Source of the DNA: Harmothoe impar
Lineage: Eukaryota; Annelida; Polychaeta; Phyllodocida; Polynoidae
Length of the DNA stretch: 64,000 nucleotides
Direction of reading: 5' to 3'
Assembly (NCBI GenBank): GCA_947462335.1
Contig: OX381706.1
Location: 14,856,784 to 14,920,783, forward strand
Shown: positions 60,501 to 64,000 of the stretch, piece by piece
Numbering within the stretch: the first letter of the stretch is position 1
Layout of the letters: each line of letters starts with the position of its first letter
Position numbers and translations under genes: made by a program
Notes under the pieces: generated by a model
What the model saw: the letters and a program-made list of their open reading frames with translations, nothing else
What the model was told of the DNA's origin: nothing
Database searches by the model: none

Positions 60501-60506
60501 AAACAT
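30081..60506 (-). CDS. SLC5A-like: SLC5-family sodium/solute symporter (monocarboxylate/multivitamin transporter-like), 17 coding exons
   Basis: Predicted plasma-membrane Na+-coupled symporter of the LeuT fold. Exons (5'>3'): 60506-60377, 59881-59673, 58865-58797, 57625-57574, 56472-56405, 40824-40744, 39741-39671, 38887-38747, 35038-34903, 34520-34435, 34033-33921, 33772-33702, 32495-32409, 32087-32017, 31074-30949, 30600-30500, 30184-30081. Every junction is AG/GT, and the phases add up to 1716 nt, or 571 residues plus TAA. Family signatures seen in order: GGK near the first helix, [13 protein letters not shown] (TM1), [37 protein letters not shown] with LSSLL (TM8 sodium-site region), and IDERY in the tail. 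The length matches SLC5A6/8/12 proteins. The exact substrate cannot be told from sequence. Intron 5 is about 15.6 kb because it hosts a retrotransposon; intron 8 is 3.7 kb. The start is the ATG in the first recognisable exon; a longer 607-residue form is possible via 61006-61149. Confidence 0.93.
30185..30499 (-). other. SLC5 intron 16 with a fold-back sequence
   Basis: Positions about 30222-30345 form imperfect arms of about 45 bp: one reads AGTCCAGGTTG then GAATGAC, the other is its reverse complement. The intron is otherwise featureless. It could be a small MITE. Confidence 0.5.
30500..30600 (-). CDS. SLC5A-like: SLC5 exon 16
   Basis: Begins [20 protein letters not shown], then the final transmembrane helix [10 protein letters not shown]. 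Relatives show NWYxLSYLYF at this place. Donor CAG|GTAAAT leaves phase 1. Confidence 0.9.
30798..30887. mobile_element. Small MITE with GGGCACA termini (intron 15)
   Basis: A 90-bp near-palindrome. Left end TGGGCACAAAATGTAG and right end complement TGGGCACAGAACATTG, with internal CAACGTTGA-type repeats on both arms. It is non-coding, and no convincing target duplication was seen. Confidence 0.5.
30949..31074 (-). CDS. SLC5A-like: SLC5 exon 15
   Basis: Codes the large extracellular loop: [13 protein letters not shown] and then a polar segment. The segment has two N-glycosylation sequons (NVT and NMT), as expected between the last two helices of SLC5A8-like proteins. Donor GA|GTAAGT. Confidence 0.88.
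31169..31411. mobile_element. MITE family B copy (intron 14)
   Basis: Starts GGCCAAAAAAAAGAGG and ends with the complement. It is flanked by TTA on both sides (31166-31168 and 31412-31414). TTA/TAA duplications and G-rich ends point to the PIF/Harbinger superfamily. Related copies are at 24541, 40421 and 58077. Confidence 0.7.
31525..31630. mobile_element. MITE family C fragment (intron 14)
   Basis: CTAGTGAACAAAAAACG followed by AACGTTCTCCAACG and AACGTTATATACCG, resembling family C; the right terminus is not recognisable. Confidence 0.4.
32017..32087 (-). CDS. SLC5A-like: SLC5 exon 14
   Basis: Hydrophobic helix [20 protein letters not shown] followed by LYHR. Acceptor cactcag, donor AG|GTCAGT leaves phase 2. 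Confidence 0.86.
32217..32343. mobile_element. MITE family C copy (intron 13)
   Basis: 127 bp, CCCAGCTAACAAAAT to GTTTACTGGG, with AACGTT palindromes inside. Flanked by TT on each side. Confidence 0.6.
32409..32495 (-). CDS. SLC5A-like: SLC5 exon 13
   Basis: Twenty-nine codons: [20 protein letters not shown] then GAWPAANSK. It matches the family helix GGPxLGxFxLGxxxPxANS. Donor AAG|GTACAT, phase 0. Confidence 0.9.
32523..32759. mobile_element. MITE family A, diverged copy (intron 12)
   Basis: Ends GGGTTTACTCATTTTCAAC and, at the right, the complement of GGGAATACTCATTTTTTGAG. Flanks are TTA and TTG. It lies just upstream of SLC5 exon 13. Confidence 0.5.
33338..33400. repeat. (TA)n microsatellite (intron 12)
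   Basis: About 30 TA units. A second tract, 33497-33552, lies 97 bp away on the other side of a GC-richer stretch. Confidence 0.95.
33497..33552. repeat. (TA)n microsatellite (intron 12)
   Basis: About 28 TA units, partner of the tract at 33338. Confidence 0.95.
33702..33772 (-). CDS. SLC5A-like: SLC5 exon 12
   Basis: A transmembrane helix: [20 protein letters not shown] then TLVK. Acceptor gttgtag, donor AAG|GTCAGT. The following intron holds two (TA)n tracts. Confidence 0.86.
33921..34033 (-). CDS. SLC5A-like: SLC5 exon 11
   Basis: Begins [20 protein letters not shown]. The LSS pair corresponds to the serines of the second sodium site in SLC5 proteins, and WEDVL to VEDLI. It then continues as the intracellular loop. 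Donor TAG|GTGAGA leaves phase 1. Confidence 0.9.
34435..34520 (-). CDS. SLC5A-like: SLC5 exon 10
   Basis: Codes [20 protein letters not shown] then AGLLAGAL. This is the PGLxGLFxAxxxSGxLS segment leading into TM8. Donor AG|GTAATG leaves phase 2. Confidence 0.9.
34903..35038 (-). CDS. SLC5A-like: SLC5 exon 9
   Basis: Hydrophobic helix [20 protein letters not shown], then [20 protein letters not shown], matching the family CDP loop that follows TM7. Donor CAG|GTAAAA. A decayed second copy of this exon lies at 37051-37186. Confidence 0.88.
35095..35990 (-). pseudogene. Zinc-finger/gag-like relic in SLC5 intron 8
   Basis: Frame beginning at 35975 with [20 protein letters not shown], so C-x2-C...C zinc-ribbon-like, then a polar, Lys/Gln/Ser-rich region. 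It is interrupted by TAG near 35616, continues in the same frame to 35292 ([15 protein letters not shown]), then continues in another frame to about 35100. Composition and layout resemble a retroelement gag N-terminal region. It is GC-richer than the surrounding intron and lies between exon 9 and its duplicate. I do not recognise the family. Confidence 0.5.
35991..37050. other. Intron 8 segment, possible repeat or LTR remnant
   Basis: About 1 kb of moderate-GC sequence. The phrase TCCCTCTGGTGGGT appears twice (about 36350 and 36600). If the relic at 35.1-36.0 kb is gag, this could be its LTR/leader, but I see no TG...CA ends or primer-binding site. Confidence 0.25.
37051..37186 (-). pseudogene. 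Decayed duplicate of SLC5 exon 9
   Basis: About 110 of 136 bases match exon 9 closely, including the acceptor region (taccag) and the segments coding LLQIPCSTL and ANLRCDP. The homology also runs into the upstream intron (about 37187-37250 versus 35039-35105). Identity is lost just before the donor. The copy then reads into TAA at 37053-37051, exactly where the exon should end, and no GT donor is in register. It could be a dead duplicate or an alternative terminal exon; I favour dead. Confidence 0.7.
37255..37470. repeat. Diverged intron repeat, copy 1
   Basis: AAGCTAATA, AGCAATGCA, CTTAAAGATCAAT and AATGTGAATTCTTGG occur in order; similar phrases recur at 38008-38215. Confidence 0.45.
38008..38215. 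repeat. Diverged intron repeat, copy 2
   Basis: AAGCTAATA, AGTAATGCA, TTTAAAGGTCAAT, GATGTGAATTTTTGG in the same order as copy 1. Confidence 0.45.
38747..38887 (-). CDS. SLC5A-like: SLC5 exon 8
   Basis: Contains [12 protein letters not shown], a helix, then [19 protein letters not shown]. The NQxxVQRYxS motif is highly conserved in SLC5 transporters. Donor AG|GTGGGT leaves phase 2. Confidence 0.94.
39671..39741 (-). CDS. SLC5A-like: SLC5 exon 7
   Basis: Codes [20 protein letters not shown] and then VNF, the loop that in relatives reads GG...AYDGGRLNF. Acceptor tttccag, donor GA|GTAAGT; the Asp codon is split with exon 8. Confidence 0.88.
40023..40085 (+). repeat. tRNA-derived SINE head (degenerate, intron 6)
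   Basis: A-box-like TATGCAGCTGGTAGA and a good B box GGTTTGACACC about 40 bp apart, the spacing of a Pol III promoter. The clover-leaf is too damaged for a tRNA gene. No poly(A) or body is defined. Confidence 0.45.
40170..40410. repeat. Dispersed repeat H, copy 3 (intron 6)
   Basis: GACCAACATAGGTTAGTTAT, GGTTGGTCAATACTGACCAC and GACCAATGTCCCCCTGACTA in the same order as the other copies. MITE B begins 11 bp further on. Confidence 0.65.
40421..40732. mobile_element. MITE family B copy (intron 6)
   Basis: A 312-bp element with ends GGCCAAAAAAAA / TTTTTTTTTGGCC and an inner repeat GGTGTGTTTCAGGTTAC on both arms. It is flanked by TAA at 40418-40420 and 40733-40735. Internal sequence has GACCCTACCTAGCAAAA shared with the other copies. 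Confidence 0.75.
40744..40824 (-). CDS. SLC5A-like: SLC5 exon 6
   Basis: Twenty-seven codons beginning [18 protein letters not shown]. GGLKAVxWTDxxQ is one of the strongest SLC5 signatures. Acceptor tttttcag, donor CAG|GTGAGT, both phase 0. It resumes exactly where exon 5 stops, 15.6 kb away. Confidence 0.95.
40855..41185. repeat. Possible inverted-repeat element (intron 5)
   Basis: TTTATTTCATGGT near 40864 and its complement ACCATGAAATAAA near 41167 bound a GC-richer stretch. Ends are not well defined. Confidence 0.3.
42325..42560. repeat. 21-bp GC-rich minisatellite inside the CACTA-like element
   Basis: About ten copies of GGGAGGCCGGGGGTGCCCCC-like units. All frames are open, giving Pro/Ala/Ser/Gln repeats that are not a protein. 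Confidence 0.9.
43855..44045. repeat. Inverted and direct repeats, right end of the CACTA-like element
   Basis: GACATTTCYGGTGAATTTAAG repeats about four times, interleaved with its complement (AAATTTACCGGAAATGTC); probably transposase-binding subterminal repeats. Confidence 0.6.
44289..44301 (-). other. Polypurine tract
   Basis: CTGGGGGGGGTGG directly before the 3' LTR; purine-rich apart from two pyrimidines. Confidence 0.65.
44302..44976 (-). other. 3' untranslated region of the retrotransposon
   Basis: No coding. GGTGCTCTCCTCTTC-like phrases recur three times about 75 bp apart (44671, 44748, 44819), together with ACACGTTCATCCGAACGGGT repeats and a hairpin CCTGTCC...GGACAGG. They could be RNA elements for packaging or export. 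Confidence 0.45.
44977..47871 (-). CDS. Third ORF of the retrotransposon, unknown function
   Basis: 764 codons from ATG 47871 to 45577. Two compensating frame changes (near 45640 and 45430) join it by overlap to frames 45643-45401 and 45441-44977, about 970 codons in all. From the N end: an acidic stretch; a folded-looking region ([39 protein letters not shown]); a Lys-rich segment with [15 protein letters not shown]; a very acidic Glu run. A Trp/Cys-rich domain follows with C-x2-C...C-x2-C ([18 protein letters not shown]) and HLKYCH, likely zinc-binding. The tail is Ser-rich, then Ala/Glu/Gln-rich and coiled-coil-like. No signal peptide or transmembrane segment, so not an envelope protein. 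Nuclear and DNA- or chromatin-binding by composition; I know no named family. Confidence 0.75.
47880..48200 (-). promoter_or_regulatory. CpG-rich promoter-like block before the third ORF
   Basis: A dense CpG stretch (48040-48200) in an otherwise ordinary element. It contains the palindromic promoter motif TCTCGCGAGA (48104-48113), an E2F-like TTTCCCGC (48142-48149) and, on the minus strand, a YY1-like GCCATATTT near 48057. It ends about 170 bp upstream of the third ORF's ATG. These motifs mark CpG promoters in animals; use as an internal promoter is my inference. Confidence 0.5.
48447..50018 (-). pseudogene. pol: pol: integrase with a substituted first catalytic residue
   Basis: 523-codon frame. 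HHCC zinc domain ([13 protein letters not shown] ... CSRCC), core with SDQGREFES (second Asp) and [17 protein letters not shown] (Glu). Where the first Asp is expected the protein reads [13 protein letters not shown] stands where GAT would give Asp. Then a GPW/GPY-type module ([11 protein letters not shown]). The Arg/Lys-rich tail carries an AT-hook-like [10 protein letters not shown]. No chromodomain is visible. The integrase frame itself has no stop. Confidence 0.93.
49834..50646 (-). pseudogene. pol: pol: RNase H and connection
   Basis: Contains [17 protein letters not shown] (first catalytic Asp), [14 protein letters not shown] (Glu), [11 protein letters not shown] (Asp) and NADALSR. This is the standard gypsy RNase H sequence. 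The frame changes from RT near 50520-50575 and to integrase near 50000; its final 60 residues are out-of-frame. Confidence 0.9.
50463..51361 (-). pseudogene. pol: pol: reverse transcriptase, in two frames
   Basis: The first piece (51361-50942) has [31 protein letters not shown] and [22 protein letters not shown] and [11 protein letters not shown]: the fingers and first catalytic Asp. The second piece (51023-50463) has [17 protein letters not shown] and the catalytic box [10 protein letters not shown], then [10 protein letters not shown] and [15 protein letters not shown] frame change lies near 50960-51000. All RT active-site residues are present. Confidence 0.92.
51195..52538 (-). pseudogene. 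pol: pol: aspartic protease region
   Basis: Open frame of 447 codons in the -1 frame relative to gag. The protease core is at residues about 150-235: [12 protein letters not shown], then [14 protein letters not shown], matching the DTGA and hydrophobic-hydrophobic-G motifs of retroviral-type proteases. The first 130 residues are linker. The true sequence leaves this frame near 51350; the last part is out-of-frame. No canonical slippery heptamer is obvious at the gag stop, only GGAAAAT. Confidence 0.85.
52502..55153 (-). pseudogene. gag: gag polyprotein, interrupted
   Basis: One reading frame runs from about 55153 to 52502 and is cut by TGA near 54990, TGA near 54641 and TAA near 54205, with no frameshift between. 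The N-terminal third is charged and coiled-coil-like ([24 protein letters not shown]). A (TCAA)n microsatellite follows the second stop. A Pro/Gly-rich stretch (VPNPGS repeats) comes next, then the capsid-like region ([35 protein letters not shown]). A CCHC zinc knuckle [14 protein letters not shown] lies near the C end. The longest uninterrupted piece is 547 codons (54145-52502). pol overlaps the end by 37 nt in the -1 frame. Confidence 0.9.
54610..54633. repeat. (GATT)n microsatellite in gag
   Basis: About six TTGA/ATTG units right after an in-frame stop; probably a local expansion. Confidence 0.9.
55198..55213 (-). other. Primer-binding site
   Basis: TGGTGCCGTGACCAGG one base after the 5' LTR; the initial TGG is the usual complement of a tRNA CCA end. 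The tRNA was not identified. Confidence 0.7.
55215..55526 (-). repeat. 5' LTR
   Basis: 312 bp. On the minus strand it begins TGTAGGGACACTAATATTG and contains a TATA box (TATATAAG, 55436-55429) and a polyA signal (AATAAA, 55299-55294) in proper U3-R order. The last bases are CTCAACA against CTCTACA in the other LTR. Confidence 0.95.
55674..56004. mobile_element. MITE with TAATAAGCGCCC inverted ends (intron 5)
   Basis: About 330 bp with imperfect ends: CCGTATTCCACC then TAATAAGCGCCC on the left, and the complement of TACGGTATTCAACG then TAATAAGCGCCC on the right. It is non-coding and sits about 150 bp beyond the LTR element. Confidence 0.6.
56005..56404. other. Intron 5, part nearest exon 5
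   Basis: AT-rich unique sequence, nothing recognised. Confidence 0.4.
56405..56472 (-). CDS. SLC5A-like: SLC5 exon 5
   Basis: Codes [19 protein letters not shown] and ends FYTCL, matching the helix that precedes the [10 protein letters not shown] signature (family: CTFYCTLGG). Donor CTG|GTAAGC. The following intron contains the whole retrotransposon. Confidence 0.88.
57574..57625 (-). CDS. SLC5A-like: SLC5 exon 4
   Basis: Short 52-nt exon coding [17 protein letters not shown], the remainder of a transmembrane helix (family equivalent: IVIYAPALAL). Acceptor tttcag, donor ACAG|GTAAGT, phase 1 at the end. Confidence 0.88.
58077..58539. mobile_element. MITE family B copy with an internal duplication (intron 3)
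   Basis: 463 bp, GGCCAAAA ends, TAA on both sides (58074-58076 and 58540-58542). It is longer than its relatives because a segment containing GACTCRCAAACTTCAG is present twice. Confidence 0.7.
58600..58765. repeat. Dispersed repeat G, copy 2 (intron 3)
   Basis: GAGTTACTCGCCAGGGCTGC followed by ATTCATGCATCATGATGACC and the small hairpin GCATGATGCATTAAGGCATG. Related to 21540-21725. Confidence 0.5.
58797..58865 (-). CDS. SLC5A-like: SLC5 exon 3
   Basis: Twenty-three codons starting [18 protein letters not shown]. This corresponds to the family motif YEYLxxRF followed by the start of the next helix. Acceptor ttcag, donor AAC|GTGAGT. Confidence 0.88.
59423..59628. mobile_element. Short CACTA-like element (intron 2)
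   Basis: 206 bp, starting CACTGCATGGCTTTTG and ending with the complement of CACTGCATAAATGTTTGC. AAGTTTAAG/CTTAAA subterminal repeats are on both sides and TT flanks it. The ends match the 2.4-kb element at 41736, so it is probably a non-autonomous relative. Confidence 0.6.
59673..59881 (-). CDS. SLC5A-like: SLC5 exon 2
   Basis: Begins [20 protein letters not shown]. This is the conserved, partly unwound helix that lines the sodium and substrate sites in SLC5 proteins. It is followed by a helix ending [16 protein letters not shown]. Acceptor tctatag, donor ATG|GTGGGT, phase 0 at the end. Confidence 0.9.
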
Positions 60507-60510
60507 CGCG
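60377..60510 (-). CDS. SLC5A-like: SLC5 exon 1
   Basis: Codes for [14 protein letters not shown], a hydrophobic first helix, then [16 protein letters not shown]. This is the usual SLC5 start region (short outside tail, helix, GGK/GGQ loop). The donor CTCAGAG|GTAGGT leaves phase 1. An acceptor at 60510 precedes the ATG by four bases, so an upstream exon probably exists. Confidence 0.88.
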
Positions 60511-60746
60511 CTGTGACGATAAAAAATAAAGGGTCATTGTATTTTATATGAATGCAAGCCAAGAATATTCTCGCTGATAGTCAAGATGGCTTTTAGAGAC
60601 CAGAGGTCTATTTCATACAGTCTCTCCAAATGTACATGATTCAGCAAATGGAGGATAAGCTACCACAGCGGTGTTTCGGGACTTTAGAAAAGCTTTCAAC
60701 ACAACAAACTACAACATTCTGTGTTGGGTCCCCTTTTATTCATTAT

Positions 60747-60848
<102 letters not shown>

Positions 60849-61005
60849 AAAAAATCTTCAACCCGACTGTCCTACGGATACTTTGACATGACCCTGGACA
60901 ATATTTTGAACTCTTTTAAAAACTTGTTTTGTCACTTTAAAGATTGCAACTAAGATTGAAAAAGATTTCACGGATAACTTAGCTATTGTTAAGTAAGATA
61001 CTCAC

Positions 61006-61149
61006 TTGGTCTTTAGCTGGGCCTTGGATTCAATGAAGACGGATGCTAAGGCCTTCAAAATCAGAGTGTAGGGGGATAGGTAAAACTGAAGGGATACCTC
61101 AGGCATCATTTTCTTTAGGCCAATCAAAATGATTGTTTCACAACAGGCA
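61006..61149 (-). CDS. Possible upstream 5' exon of the SLC5 gene
   Basis: A stretch bounded by an acceptor (ttttcag) and a strong donor (GTGAGTAT) lies just upstream of the first SLC5-like exon. It can splice to an acceptor at 60510, and the frame then stays open through an Ala codon into the ATG at 60506. Two adjacent ATG codons at 61109 and 61106 would add 36 residues beginning MMPEV. No SLC5 homology is visible in it, so it could instead be a 5' untranslated exon. Confidence 0.4.
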
Positions 61150-61208
61150 CTGAAAAATGTGTCGAGGGCGTTTTTTACTTTTATTTTGTGATAGTTATGA
61201 ACATCTAA

Positions 61209-61528
61209 GGGAGTGGTCATATTTTAACAACAGGGGGGGGTCGGTGGATTTTCGCGCAAGCGGGTTGACATTTTTTTGGTCCCCCCCACAGGAGGGGTCG
61301 AAAAATTTTTGGTCCCCCCCCTCAGACAAGTTGAAATTGAGCGCTGCCGACCCCTTTGAGCTATAGTAGCGCACGGCCTTTTTCGCTAAAAAGAGGTGCA
61401 ATTTTTTTGGTCCCCCCCTCAAGAGGGGTCCAAATTTTTTTGGTCCCCCCCTTTCAAGGGGTCCAAATTTTTTTGGTCCCCCCCCAAATCCACCAACCCC
61501 CCCATGTTGTTAAAAAATGACCACTCCC
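61209..61528. mobile_element. MITE family A, full-length copy
   Basis: 320 bp with terminal inverted repeats GGGAGTGGTCAT...TTAACAAC (a few mismatches) and TAA on both sides (61206-61208 and 61529-61531). The interior is rich in GGTCCCCCC and AAATTTTTTTGG blocks. PIF/Harbinger-like by duplication length and terminal G run. Four more copies are in the window. Confidence 0.75.
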
Positions 61529-62237
61529 TAAGTCCTCTCTAAATCAATGCATAGCTAAAATCAAAAGCCTTAATTCGATACCAAATATGCCTAAACATGC
61601 CCAGGCCTATATCATCCCCATAGTCTCTCAATATTTTCATCAAAAATTGCAAAAAGAAAGGACAAAATAGCGGCTGATGAGAAACAAAGTTTTATTTTGA
61701 GTGGGCTTACTCAACATTTTAGAGGCAGATGCGGGCATACGTAACATCTACAGGTTAAGCCATTAGTGATTAGTAATAAAAGAAAAGGCAATGAACGACA
61801 TCAGTACATAGTAAAGGTATAATCTTGATATGTTGTGCATTGATAAATATATGTATCTTTTATTGATCAATATGTAGGTATATAGAGAATTGATTAAATC
61901 TCTTAGTTAGAAGTTATTGAACAATTTCGGTTAATGTCATAGTTGCATGATAAAGCACAATGTGTTCATGTACATGACATCAAACTTTATGCATCCATCA
62001 TTCTATATATAGCTAATAAAAGATCTTGTTATCTTATATAACAGTACTAACCTCGTTATAAACCAAGTCCTAGTTGGCGAACCATCGTCACTTCGCCAAT
62101 TCTCGCGTTTTCAGAATTTTGATATTTACTTCTATGAAATATGAGAGGAAGCAAGACCAAACCCATATCTGATTTTGGTGAAAATGTTCCTGGTAAAATC
62201 CGTGAAAAATAATGTACTCTCAAACTGGAGAAGAACG

Positions 62238-62330
62238 AAATAATTTGGGAATGTGTGTCCTGAAATAGGTTCGAGAGCTTTTGTGTATTTGGTGTTCACC
62301 CTTCACGTCCACAACAAAAGTAATCAATAT
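62238..62330. repeat. Dispersed repeat F, copy 2
   Basis: TAATTTGGGAATGTGTGTCC then CTGAAATAGGTTCGAGAGCT, the second copy of the block at 28784. Confidence 0.5.
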
Positions 62331-63369
62331 TTGACCAATTGGATATGGACCAACCCTTTCTTTTTTCATCAATATCATATATTATTATAAATTCTTATTT
62401 GGAACGATGAAATAACCCAGTCCATAGACTAATACCCCCAGTGTTTCTTTGTATTTTTCTTTTACCCTTTTTCGATTCAAATTAGATTACCATGGGTGGG
62501 GGGGGGGAGGGCCTAAATAGCTTTTTTCTATGCCGTTCAAATGTACACGAACCGCTTTTTTTATGACGATGGGTGTGTGAAATACAGCGTTCTTTGCTTA
62601 AATCAATAGGACTGCCGTATTTCATAAAAAATAAAGTTCAGGAACGATTGTTTCTCGTAGTTTTTTTTTTCTGCTGTAATGACCATCGAAATAGAAGTTA
62701 CCATAGAATGTGCAGAGTGGTTATATAAAACCTTCTAGTATCCTTGCCAAATAATTCAACTGTGGTATGCATCCAATTACAGGCAATCAATATGAATCAG
62801 AACTCATACTTATTGTACTATACTTATGTTCTATACAATTTACCGACCTCAGGAAATTGATTTTTAACAAGACGGTCCAACAATTTCATGATATTCCTAG
62901 TTATTGTAGAATCTATGAGTCGTCCAGATGACCCGCGAGTCAATGTGGCAGCTCGCGGCTCGCTACTCATTCCAGGTACCTCCTTTTTTTCTTTTATTCT
63001 AATATTTTGGACCATATTGCCTGAAACACATCTTCTCTTTGTTGGCCTTATGATAGGGTGTTACATCCACGGCGCCCACAAGACACTGTCCAGGGGAAGT
63101 GCAGGTCATTATTCATTTGGTCTCTTTTTAAAATAATAATTTATGTTTTACAAGTTTATCTACCAGTGTCTGCAAAAGCGTCCAAACTCCCATGTTTGTT
63201 AATACTTGTTTCTTATCGATGGGTGCATGCCATTAAAGCCATTATCTCCAATTACCTGCATTAAAAAGTTAATTTACATGCGTCATTCTCTGTAACATTG
63301 TATGCAGGGCCTCCCCACAGGGTAGCACTGGGTAAGTAGGCCGCCCATGGCACAGGTCTGTATCTGCAG

Positions 63370-63515
63370 CCCAGTAAACAAAAAACGTTATAAAACATCT
63401 TATAACGTTATATAACGTTAAATAACGTTTCTCTAAGGCTCCTTACTATGGCATAACGTTATATGAAATTTTGTAACGTTATTTTGACGTGAAATAACGT
63501 TTTCTGTTAGCTGGG
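63370..63515. mobile_element. MITE family C copy
   Basis: 146 bp, CCCAGTAAACAAAAAACG to CTGTTAGCTGGG, flanked by AG on both sides. It is the best preserved copy, with many AACGTTATATAACGTTA-like segments. Confidence 0.65.
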
Positions 63516-64000
63516 AGTAGGGGATTAATATCTCACCTCAGTCTAGGGCATATCCGCAGGTATCTATGTATCTCCCAAAAAAGTACAAAGTCTCATGATA
63601 ATCTATACATATTGGGCCATATTTTAGATACTGTACACTTTTTGTGGTGTAAGAAGTTTGGTAATTATGACAATATAAATTGAGATTTAACAATGATAAA
63701 TTGATTTTTCGAAAAGTCTACAGTAGGAACTAGAGACTTCAAACATTCAAAAGTAGGCTAGAATTATGAAATCAAATTTTTCACAACTCTTGCGGAATTT
63801 GAGACTAGTGAATGCTATGGTAATGTAATTACATCCATATAGCACCCAAAATAGAGACATCACTACCAAATAGCATTGTATTATATATTATATTGGTAAA
63901 ATAATTCAATGGATAATACATATACTTATTGAATTATAGCTAGGTGAAGTTCATGCATTTCCCTTTTTTATAGTGTGTGGCTACAAGCAGGGTGATTACT

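Larger units (their letters stand above)
61529..64000. other. Region upstream of the SLC5 gene
   Basis: Apart from repeat F at 62238 and MITE C at 63370, unique AT-rich sequence. Promoter elements for the SLC5 gene could lie here, but I recognise none. Confidence 0.4.

Overview
The window is nuclear DNA from an animal, most likely a marine invertebrate. The evidence is a multi-exon gene with GT-AG introns, AT-rich intergenic DNA, abundant short inverted-repeat transposons, minisatellites, (TA)n tracts, a Ty3/gypsy retrotransposon and tRNA-like SINE heads. There are no operons and no rRNA. I cannot name the species.

Right half (about 30.0-61.2 kb, minus strand): one complete gene for a 12-14-TM sodium/solute symporter of the SLC5 family, closest in motifs to the monocarboxylate/multivitamin transporter branch (SLC5A8, SLC5A12, SLC5A6). 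I could place 17 coding exons from a start codon at 60506 to a stop at 30081. They join in frame into 571 codons, and a polyA signal lies 70 bp downstream. A possible extra 5' exon lies at 61006-61149. Intron 8 holds a decayed second copy of exon 9 and a zinc-finger/gag-like relic.

Intron 5 (40825-56404) contains a 14-kb Ty3/gypsy element in the same orientation (41573-55526). It has 312-bp LTRs, a primer-binding site, a polypurine tract, gag, protease, RT, RNase H, integrase, and a very large extra ORF after pol. That ORF has zinc-binding and acidic segments and a coiled-coil-like tail, and is preceded by a CpG-rich promoter-like block. The element's downstream LTR is itself split by a 2.4-kb CACTA/EnSpm-like DNA transposon. 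The nesting is therefore gene intron > LTR element > DNA transposon. gag and pol carry stops, frame changes and a substituted integrase Asp, yet the two LTRs are almost identical.

Left half (1-30 kb): mostly non-coding repeats. It holds a perfect 1.4-kb tandem duplication, a palindrome array enclosing an 18-bp minisatellite, 38-bp and 43-bp minisatellites, a diverged segmental duplication (17.9-20.2 and 20.4-23.3 kb), and several MITE families with target-site duplications. A few short open segments with splice signals may be exons of unidentified genes; these are weak calls.

All coordinates, motifs and comparisons were read by eye. Family assignments rest on recognised motifs, not on database searches.
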